This document shows, in pieces, positions 1-5,240 of a DNA stretch of 6,373 nucleotides. The first letter of the stretch is position 1, and every line of letters starts with the position of its first letter. Where the stretch lies: assembly GCA_020252385.1 (NCBI GenBank), contig JADCDC010000276.1, positions 1 to 6,373 on the forward strand, read 5' to 3'. The notes beneath the pieces were generated by a model. It ran no database searches. It was not told where the DNA came from and saw only the letters and a list, made by a program, of their open reading frames with translations. The stretch comes from Aestuariivirga sp. Lineage in GTDB: Bacteria; Pseudomonadota; Alphaproteobacteria; Rhizobiales; Aestuariivirgaceae. The translations under genes and the position numbers were made by a program.

Positions 1-89
1 CCGTCTATGATCCGGACATGACGATGTTCCTGCAGGCCGGCGGCGGCGTCCACTGCATGTGCCAGCCGCTCCGCCGCGAAGCGGCGTGA
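1..89 (+). CDS. C-terminal end of a guanidino-group-modifying enzyme (amidinotransferase / dimethylargininase / deiminase superfamily), partial
   Basis: Only the last 29 codons are in the window (reading frame from base 3, TGA at 87-89). The tail reads VYDPDMTMFLQAGGGVHCMC and continues to QPLRREAA. A Gly-rich turn followed by His-Cys very near the C terminus is the hallmark of the pentein-fold enzymes that act on guanidino groups (arginine and agmatine deiminases, dimethylarginine dimethylaminohydrolase, glycine amidinotransferase). In these the Cys is the nucleophile that forms a covalent amidino-thiol intermediate; glycine amidinotransferase, for example, ends in a similar GGGFHC motif. 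Here the probable nucleophile is the Cys encoded at 54-56. Which reaction it catalyses cannot be decided from this fragment. A palindromic element and a 163-base gap separate it from the next gene, so cotranscription is uncertain. The superfamily is fairly likely; the subfamily is unknown. Confidence 0.6.
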   Translation, partial: VYDPDMTMFLQAGGGVHCMCQPLRREAA

Positions 90-106
90 TCGCTCCTGAA
101 CTTATT

Positions 107-229
107 CCTCTCCCACACGCATGTGGGGGAGAGGGAAGGGTGAGGGGGTGGTTCAGCGAGTCGGGTGTCGGAGAGCGGACTCGCGGAGAGACCCCCTCAC
201 CCTGCCCTCTCCCCTTCAAAAGGGAGAGG
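107..229. repeat. Palindromic intergenic element 1 (REP/RIME-like, ~123 bases)
   Basis: The element is a nested, nearly symmetrical set of inverted repeats. Hairpin one pairs 107-114 with 127-134 (CCTCTCCC/GGGAGAGG). Hairpin three uses the same 8-base arms at 206-213 and 222-229. Between them, 138-149 and 191-202 form a perfect 12-base inverted repeat (GGGTGAGGGGGT / ACCCCCTCACCC), and inside that 156-162 pairs with 178-184 (GCGAGTC / GACTCGC). Each half therefore has a hairpin plus an outer arm, and the two halves are inverted copies of each other. Short mosaic palindromes of this kind are common between genes in rhizobia and relatives. It lies between the fragmentary gene and the flavoprotein operon, and its right hairpin ends about 7 bases before that operon's ribosome binding site. 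No T-run follows either hairpin, so a classical terminator is not supported. Confidence 0.8.
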
Positions 230-236
230 AATAGGG

Positions 237-242
237 AAGGAG
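237..242 (+). promoter_or_regulatory. Ribosome binding site for the TTG-started flavoprotein gene
   Basis: The purine-rich stretch GAAGGAG ends at 242, ten bases before the TTG at 253. It decides the start. An in-frame TAG at 232-234 rules out any earlier start. The next in-frame ATG (at 294) would remove the FAD-binding GxGxxG motif. Confidence 0.65.
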
Positions 243-252
243 TGCAGCAGCT

Positions 253-1377
253 TTGGCAGTTATCAAGGTCATCGGATCGGGCCCCTCGGGGCTGATGGCG
301 GCGGAGGTGCTGGCGGAGGCCGGGCACCGCGTCGTCATTCATGACCACATGGCCGCACCGGCGCGGAAATTCCTGCTCGCCGGCAGGGGCGGGTTGAACC
401 TCACGCATTCCGAACCGCTCGACTCATTTCTCACCCGCTATGGCGAGGCGCGCGCTCACCTCGAGCCCGCCATCCGCGCCTTCCCGCCCGATGCGCTCAC
501 CGCCTGGGCCAATGGCCTCGGCATCGAAACTTTTGTCGGTACGTCAGGCCGCGTCTTCCCGAAGCAGATGAAGGCCTCGCCCCTGCTCCGTGCCTGGCTG
601 AGGCGGCTCGATGGGCTGGGCGTCAGGCTCATCCCGCGCTCACGCTGGCAGGGCTTTGACGGCACGCCTACGATCCTGGCACTTGGAGGTGCGAGCTGGC
701 CGCATCTGGGGTCTGACGCCCAATGGCTGCCGCTGTTCCAGGACAAGGGCATCACGGTCAATCCGTTCAAACCCGCGAACAGCCGCTTCCTCGTCAACTG
801 GTCAGCTGTCTTCCGGGAGAAGTTCGCCGGCACACCGGTCAAGAACGTGGCACTCACCTATGCCGGAAAGCGCGTGCGCGGCGAACTCATGATCTCGCAG
901 GAGGGGATCGAGGGCGGCGCCATCTATGCACTCTCGAAAGGACTGAGAGAGAAGCCGGGCCACCCGCTGCTCATCGACTTCCGTCCGGACTTGGGCGAGG
1001 AGGCACTGGCCCAACGCCTCACGAAGCCGCGCGGCAAGGACTCGCTGTCGACCTTCCTGCGCAAGGCGGCGGGCCTCTCGCCCGTCGCCATCAACCTGCT
1101 GCGCGAGACGGGGACGGCGCCCGATGCAAAGGGCATCAAGTCCATGCCCCTGACGCTCGAACGCCCTGCCGGCATCGCGCGCGCCATATCCTCCGCCGGC
1201 GGTGTCGCGTGGGACGAGGTGGACGAGCACTTCCAGCTCCTGAAGGTCCCCGGCGCCTATTGCGTGGGCGAGATGCTGGACTGGGAGGCGCCGACAGGCG
1301 GCTACCTGCTGCAGGCCTGTTTCTCCACCGCCGTCTTGGCGGCCCGCCACCTTGCCGCGGAGCTTGAAGGCCGATGA
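253..1377 (+). CDS. BaiN/HI0933-like NAD(P)/FAD-dependent oxidoreductase (PP_4765-type flavoprotein)
   Basis: This is a 374-residue soluble flavoprotein. The N terminus has a Rossmann FAD-binding motif (VIGSGPSG, residues 6-13). It is followed by the family signature RKFLLAGRGGLNLTHSEP at 38-55, a second dinucleotide-binding strand with GGAS at about 145-148, and a C-terminal FAD-contacting block (residues 335-360: YCVGEMLDWEAPTGGYLLQA). These are features of the HI0933/BaiN family, and the length and wording fit the PP_4765-type branch (TIGR03862) best. Its physiological substrate is not known; better-known family members reduce C=C bonds, but that should not be transferred here. The start is TTG, the only reasonable choice given an upstream in-frame stop and a well-spaced AAGGAG. 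The stop overlaps the next ATG by four bases (ATGA, 1374-1377), so translational coupling is likely. It is the first gene of a three-gene redox operon. Confidence 0.88.
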   Translation: MAVIKVIGSGPSGLMAAEVLAEAGHRVVIHDHMAAPARKFLLAGRGGLNLTHSEPLDSFLTRYGEARAHLEPAIRAFPPDALTAWANGLGIETFVGTSGRVFPKQMKASPLLRAWLRRLDGLGVRLIPRSRWQGFDGTPTILALGGASWPHLGSDAQWLPLFQDKGITVNPFKPANSRFLVNWSAVFREKFAGTPVKNVALTYAGKRVRGELMISQEGIEGGAIYALSKGLREKPGHPLLIDFRPDLGEEALAQRLTKPRGKDSLSTFLRKAAGLSPVAINLLRETGTAPDAKGIKSMPLTLERPAGIARAISSAGGVAWDEVDEHFQLLKVPGAYCVGEMLDWEAPTGGYLLQACFSTAVLAARHLAAELEGR

Positions 1378-2714
1378 ACCTCATCGACGCGCTCACTGCG
1401 GTTCTGGGGGACGGCGGCGTGCTCGAAGGCGAAGCCATGGGCCGCAAGCCCTTCGGCGACATGAGCCTCACCAGCACCAGCCTTCCCCGCGCGCTTGTAC
1501 GCCCGCGCAACACGGAGGAAGTGTCAGCCGTTCTCAGGCTCTGTCACGAGGCGCATGTCCCAGTCATCGTGCAGGGTGGCCTCACGGGATTGGCGGGCGG
1601 CGCAAATCCGGGCGGCAATGAGATCGCGCTGAGCCTCGAACGCCTGCGCGGCATCGAGGAGGTCGACACGGCGTCGGCCACCATGGTGGTCAGGGCCGGC
1701 ACCCCGCTCGAGGCGTGCCAGAAGGCGGCAGCGGAGCACGGCCTGTTCCTGGCGCTCGACCTGGGCTCGCGCGGCTCCTGCCACATCGGCGGCAACCTCG
1801 CCACCAATGCGGGCGGCATTCGCGTCATCCGTTACGGCATGGCGCGCGAGCAGGTGCTGGGGCTCGAGGTGGTGCTGGCGGATGGCACCATCCTATCCTC
1901 CATGAACCGCATGCTTAAGAACAATGCGGGCTATGACCTGAAGCACCTGTTCATCGGCTCCGAGGGAACGCTCGGCATCATCACGCGCGCCGTGCTGCGC
2001 CTGCACCCGCCCCCGGGCGAGATCGCGACCGTGCTGTGCGCGGTGGAGCGCTACGAAGATGTCGTGAGACTGCTCCGCCGCGCACAATCAGCACTTGGCG
2101 GCATCGTCGCCTATGAGGCCATGTGGCGCGACTACTTCCACTTCAACACCAAGGCACTGGGCCTGAGCTTCTTCGAGAAGGACCATGGCTTCGCCATCAT
2201 CATCGAGAGCACCAATGAGCCGGCAGCGGTCGAGCGCTTTCTCGCGGGCGCACATGATGAGGGGTTGATCGTGGACGCCATTGTGGCGCGCTCGACGCGC
2301 GAGGCGCGCGAGATCTGGTCGGTGCGCGAGGGTTACCCCATCGATACGCTGCCCAATCTCATGAACTTCGACGTGAGCCTGCCGATCGGCCAGATCGGCG
2401 ACTATGCCGAAACCTGCACCACCGCTCTGCTGAAGCGCTGGCCCGATGCGCATGTCTCCTTCTTCGGTCATGTCGGCGATTCCAATGTCCACATCTGCTT
2501 TTCGGCGGAACAGGCGGACGTGCATGATGTGGACGAGATCGTCTATGGCGTGCTCGGGAATTATCACGGCTCGATCTCGGCCGAACACGGCATCGGCACG
2601 CTGAAGCGGCCCTGGCTCCACCTCTCGCGCAGCCCCGCCGAAATTTCACTCATGCGCGGGCTGAAGCAGGCGCTCGACCCCAGGGGCATCCTCAACCCCG
2701 GCAAGGTCATCTGA
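1374..2714 (+). CDS. GlcD-like FAD-binding oxidoreductase (D-2-hydroxyacid dehydrogenase family)
   Basis: The 446-residue protein belongs to the VAO/PCMH flavoprotein fold. An FAD_binding_4 domain spans roughly residues 38-212, with the phosphate-binding segments VIVQGGLTGLAGGANPGG (64-81) and GSCHIGGNLATNAGG (134-148), plus GSEGTLGIIT (195-204). An FAD-oxidase C-terminal domain follows. It holds the metal-site motif GHVGDSNVHI (His366, His373) and AEHGIG (Glu404, His405), as in D-2-hydroxyglutarate and D-lactate dehydrogenases. Family members oxidise D-2-hydroxyacids to 2-oxoacids and pass electrons to quinone, cytochrome c or an electron-transfer flavoprotein. There is no signal peptide, so it is cytoplasmic. 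Two substrate-contact residues of D-2-hydroxyglutarate dehydrogenase are not conserved (Pro322 and Asn331 in place of Thr and Lys), so the substrate is open. It overlaps both neighbours (ATGA upstream, TGATG downstream). The family is secure; the substrate is not. Confidence 0.92.
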   Translation: MNLIDALTAVLGDGGVLEGEAMGRKPFGDMSLTSTSLPRALVRPRNTEEVSAVLRLCHEAHVPVIVQGGLTGLAGGANPGGNEIALSLERLRGIEEVDTASATMVVRAGTPLEACQKAAAEHGLFLALDLGSRGSCHIGGNLATNAGGIRVIRYGMAREQVLGLEVVLADGTILSSMNRMLKNNAGYDLKHLFIGSEGTLGIITRAVLRLHPPPGEIATVLCAVERYEDVVRLLRRAQSALGGIVAYEAMWRDYFHFNTKALGLSFFEKDHGFAIIIESTNEPAAVERFLAGAHDEGLIVDAIVARSTREAREIWSVREGYPIDTLPNLMNFDVSLPIGQIGDYAETCTTALLKRWPDAHVSFFGHVGDSNVHICFSAEQADVHDVDEIVYGVLGNYHGSISAEHGIGTLKRPWLHLSRSPAEISLMRGLKQALDPRGILNPGKVI

Positions 2715-3316
2715 TGCTGAGGCGGATCGTCGACTCGCACTGGAGCCTCAGGCTCCTGCTGGCGCTTCCGGCAGCGCTCATGCTGTGGCAGTTCTTCTTC
2801 GGCTGGCGAAGCTGGGGCATGCTCATCGGTCAGTCCGGCGAATGGGCCGTGCGGCTGTTGATCGCCACGCTTGCCGTCACCCCCCTGCGCCTCATGATGA
2901 AGCAGTTGGGCTTCGGCCCGCACTGGCCGATGTGGCTGTTCCAGCGCCGCCGCGACCTCGGCGTTGCAGCCTTTCTCTATGCCGCCCTTCACCTCGGCGC
3001 CTATCTCCTGCGCCAGTCGAACCTTCATGTGGTGCTGTTCGACATGCAGTATCGCGAATTCCTGATGGGATGGATCGCCTTCCTCACCATGCTGGTGCTG
3101 GCGCTGACGAGCAACGACCGCAGCGTCCACGCCCTCGGCCGGTGGTGGAAGCCGTTGCAGCGCCTCGCCTATGTCTCGATCGTCGCCGCGGCACTCCACT
3201 GGTTCTGGATCAGGCTCGATCACACCGCGGTGTGGCTGCACATGATCCCGCTCGCACTGCTCGAAGCCTACCGCCTTTGGCACAACTTCGCCCGGCCCGC
3301 CGGGATGAGGCACTGA
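2714..3316 (+). CDS. MsrQ-like heme b membrane protein (ferric-reductase-like transmembrane domain)
   Basis: The 200-residue protein has about six hydrophobic helices (roughly 13-30, 43-58, 81-100, 113-132, 150-166 and 172-188). It follows the layout of MsrQ, the heme-binding subunit of the periplasmic methionine-sulfoxide reductase MsrPQ: TLAVTPLRL (52-60), RRRDLGVAAFLYAALHL (78-94), LALTSN (129-134), LGRWWKPL (141-148) and LHWFW (161-165). His93 and His162 correspond to heme-ligand candidates His91 and His164 of E. coli MsrQ. The third conserved His (His151 in E. coli) is Gln149 here. MsrQ takes electrons from quinol or a flavin reductase and hands them to MsrP, but no MsrP gene is in the window. 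The start ATG overlaps the stop of the GlcD-like gene, so this protein may serve the flavin dehydrogenase instead, which is inference. The gene name is withheld for these reasons. Confidence 0.85.
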   Translation: MLRRIVDSHWSLRLLLALPAALMLWQFFFGWRSWGMLIGQSGEWAVRLLIATLAVTPLRLMMKQLGFGPHWPMWLFQRRRDLGVAAFLYAALHLGAYLLRQSNLHVVLFDMQYREFLMGWIAFLTMLVLALTSNDRSVHALGRWWKPLQRLAYVSIVAAALHWFWIRLDHTAVWLHMIPLALLEAYRLWHNFARPAGMRH

Positions 3317-3320
3317 CGTC

Positions 3321-3459
3321 CCTTCTCCCGTTGCGCAGCAATGGGAGAAGGTGGCGCGAAGCGACGGATGAGGGCCTCTCTCCGCGAGTCCCGATGCCGA
3401 AAGAGGCCCTCATCCGCCCTGTCGGGCACCTTCTCCCATCGCTCTGCGACGGGAGAAGG
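3321..3459. repeat. Palindromic intergenic element 2 (inverted ~58-base arms, REP/RIME-like)
   Basis: The left arm (3321-3379) and right arm (3402-3459) are inverted copies of each other with few differences. Each arm carries a hairpin with the same 9-base stem CCTTCTCCC/GGGAGAAGG (3321-3329 with 3343-3351; 3429-3437 with 3451-3459). The stems extend inward through TTGC/GCAA (3331-3334, 3338-3341) and TCGC/GCGA (3439-3442, 3446-3449). The inner ends form a perfect 15-base inverted repeat (3365-3379 with 3402-3416) around a 22-base spacer. The element fills the gap between convergent genes, starting 4 bases after the stop of the MsrQ-like gene and ending 10 bases before the stop codon of the GMC gene. 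It could fold in transcripts from either side and stabilise 3' ends. No T-run follows, so it is not a textbook intrinsic terminator. No target-site duplication is seen. Confidence 0.85.
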
Positions 3460-3469
3460 AACTCGCGGT

Positions 3470-5089
3470 TCAGCCCTTCCGATCCTCCAGCATGATGTCC
3501 GCCCCGCGCCAGCCCACCATCATGGCGGGCGCATTGGTGTTGCCGGCGATCAGGTTGGGGAACACCGAGGCATCGCACACGCGCAGGCCGTCGACGCCAT
3601 GCACCCTGAGCCGCGGATCGACGACGGAGTCATGCGGATCGGGGCCCATCCTGCAGGTGCAGGCATGGTGATAGACCGTGCCGCTCCGCTGGCGGAAGTC
3701 GTGGATCATCGCCTCGTCCGAGGTGACGTCCGGGCCGGGGCGGAGTTCTTCCGCCATCAGGCTCTTCAGCGGCTCCTGCGCGGCGATGGCGCGCAGGAAC
3801 TTCACCGCCGCCAGCATCTCCTCGACGTCCGAATTGGTCGAGAAGGCGTTGAACGAGATGCGCGGATGCTTCAGCGGGTCGGGCGAATGGATCATCACCT
3901 CCCCCGTGCTCGTCGGCCGGCAGTTGGAGAGGCCGAGCGACAGGCCCGAGAACGGGTCCGGGTTGAGGATCGGCCGCTCCCCGGCCTTGGGGATCAGCGT
4001 CGAGAAGGCCTGCATGTAGAGCTGCATGTTGGGCCGCGTCATCTCGGGGCTCGTGCGGAAGAAGCCGCCGCCCTGGTTGATGCTGAGGGACAGCGGCCCC
4101 TTGCGCGTCAGGAGATACTGGAGGCCCGCCTTGAGCTTGCCCCACCAGGGCCGGAGCTCGTCGTTGAGCGTGGGCACCTTCATGCGCCAGGTATAGTTGA
4201 TGCCGTGGTGGTCCTGCATGCGGGCCCCCACATTGGCGTTCTCCCTGACCAGCGGAATGCCGAGCGACTGCAAGAGCGCGCCCGGCCCGATGCCGGAGAG
4301 CTGCAGCAGCTGCGGCGAATTGATGGCGCCGCCCGCCAGGATCACCTCGCCCGCCCGCGCCTCGCGTGGCTGGCCGCGCTGCACATAGGCAACGCCCACC
4401 GCGCGGCTGCCCTCGAACAGGATCTTCGTTGCCTGCGCATGCGTCTCGACCCTGAGGTTCTTCCGCTTCATCGCGGGCCTGAGGAAGGCGCGCGCGGCAG
4501 AAAGCCTCCGCCCGCCCTTGATGGTGAACTGGTAGAGCCCCACTCCCTCCTGGCTGACGCCGTTGAAGTCGGGCGTGAAGCCGAGGCCCGCGGCTTCCGT
4601 CGCCGCGACAAAGGGACGGCAGAGCGGATGGGCCTGCTCGCCCAGATCGCTGATGTGCACAGGGCCGCCGCGGCCCCGCAACTGGGGATCGCCCTCGGCA
4701 TAATCCTCCATCTTGAGGTAGACGGGCAGCACGTCCTCCCAGCCCCAGCCCGCATTGCCCGCGGCCTTCCAGTCCTCGTAATCCGCCCGGTGGCCACGGA
4801 TATAGACCATCGCATTGATCGAGGACGAGCCGCCCAGGAGCTTGCCGCGCGGGTAGACGTCGCGCTGGCCGTTGAGGCCGGGGTCGGGCTCGGCCTGGTA
4901 CATCCAGTTGACCGACTTGTCATAGAAGGTCTTGCCGTAGCCGAGCGGCATCTGCACGTAGAAGCGCATGTCGCTGCCGCCGGCCTCGAGCAGCAGCACG
5001 CGATGGCGGCCGTTCGCCGAGAGCCGGTCGGCCAGCACGCATCCGGCCGATCCGGCGCCCACGATGATGTAGTCGAAACTGTCTGCCAC
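3470..5089 (-). CDS. GMC-family FAD-dependent oxidoreductase (choline dehydrogenase-like)
   Basis: This is a complete 539-residue GMC (glucose-methanol-choline) oxidoreductase. The FAD Rossmann motif DYIIVGAGSAGCVLADRLS is at 6-24 and LLLEAGG at 32-38. GMC signature 1 lies around 81-105 (RGKLLGGSSSINAMVYIRGH, then RADYE), and signature 2 at 253-269 (GGAINSPQLLQLSGIGP). The catalytic pair is His474 (in YHHACTCRMG) and Asn519 (in GNTNAP), spaced as in choline oxidase. Such enzymes oxidise primary or secondary alcohols, including choline, polyols and sugars, and many pass electrons to quinones. No signal peptide is present, so it acts in the cytoplasm. The start is GTG (5087-5089 on this strand) with GGAG four bases upstream, a short spacing. 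No other start preserves the FAD motif. It is divergent from the enolase-superfamily gene. It is not clearly BetA, so a sugar or alcohol substrate is equally possible. Confidence 0.93.
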   Translation of the reverse strand: MADSFDYIIVGAGSAGCVLADRLSANGRHRVLLLEAGGSDMRFYVQMPLGYGKTFYDKSVNWMYQAEPDPGLNGQRDVYPRGKLLGGSSSINAMVYIRGHRADYEDWKAAGNAGWGWEDVLPVYLKMEDYAEGDPQLRGRGGPVHISDLGEQAHPLCRPFVAATEAAGLGFTPDFNGVSQEGVGLYQFTIKGGRRLSAARAFLRPAMKRKNLRVETHAQATKILFEGSRAVGVAYVQRGQPREARAGEVILAGGAINSPQLLQLSGIGPGALLQSLGIPLVRENANVGARMQDHHGINYTWRMKVPTLNDELRPWWGKLKAGLQYLLTRKGPLSLSINQGGGFFRTSPEMTRPNMQLYMQAFSTLIPKAGERPILNPDPFSGLSLGLSNCRPTSTGEVMIHSPDPLKHPRISFNAFSTNSDVEEMLAAVKFLRAIAAQEPLKSLMAEELRPGPDVTSDEAMIHDFRQRSGTVYHHACTCRMGPDPHDSVVDPRLRVHGVDGLRVCDASVFPNLIAGNTNAPAMMVGWRGADIMLEDRKG

Positions 5090-5142
5090 GATGCTCCAGC
5101 CGCTGGTGAGGACGGACCGCCTTTTGCGCCACTTCGCCCAAG

Positions 5143-5158
5143 GGAAACAAGTGTTTCC
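5143..5158. promoter_or_regulatory. Candidate operator: 16-base palindrome GGAAACAAGTGTTTCC
   Basis: Perfect 6-base arms (GGAAAC / GTTTCC) flank a 4-base centre. It sits about 54 bases upstream of the GMC start and about 83 bases upstream of the enolase-superfamily start, where an operator for both divergent genes would be expected. The GGAAA...TTTCC shape is reminiscent of IclR-family sites and, more loosely, of the KdgR box (which has a 3-base centre). No regulator gene is in the window, so the binding protein is unknown. Confidence 0.45.
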
Positions 5159-5224
5159 GCCTCACGACCGGTTAGAAATTTTCATCGCCCTCGCGGGTGG
5201 CGACCTGCTAGAAGGACCGTGTTC

Positions 5225-5230
5225 GGGAGG
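5225..5230 (+). promoter_or_regulatory. Ribosome binding site for the enolase-superfamily gene
   Basis: GGGAGG ends ten bases before the ATG at 5241, a reasonable spacing that supports this start. Confidence 0.6.
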
Positions 5231-5240
5231 GCTCTCAGCC

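Larger units (their letters stand above)
5090..5240. promoter_or_regulatory. Divergent intergenic region, presumed shared promoter region
   Basis: These 151 bases separate two genes transcribed away from each other, so promoters for both should lie here. The region is locally more AT-rich around 5141-5190. I could not find a convincing -35/-10 pair. The best -10-like string for the plus-strand gene is CTAGAA at 5208-5213, with no good -35 at 17 bases, so no promoter is called. A perfect palindrome at 5143-5158 is the only strong candidate control site. Confidence 0.5.

Noticed and set aside
59..295. A 78-codon plus-strand open frame across the first intergenic region
   Set aside because: It is made largely of palindromic repeat sequence, overlaps the end of the upstream gene and the start of the flavoprotein gene, and has no ribosome binding site or known motif.
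2564..3313. A 249-codon minus-strand open frame
   Set aside because: It is antisense to the MsrQ-like membrane protein and the end of the GlcD-like gene. It is rich in Glu, Gln, His and Pro with no domain.
3321..3459. Bidirectional intrinsic terminator
   Set aside because: The hairpins are strong, but neither is followed by a T-run in either direction. I describe the region as a repeat and leave termination as a possibility only.
3321..3459. Insertion sequence or MITE with target-site duplication
   Set aside because: No transposase frame and no matching direct repeats at the edges (CGTC on the left versus AACT on the right).
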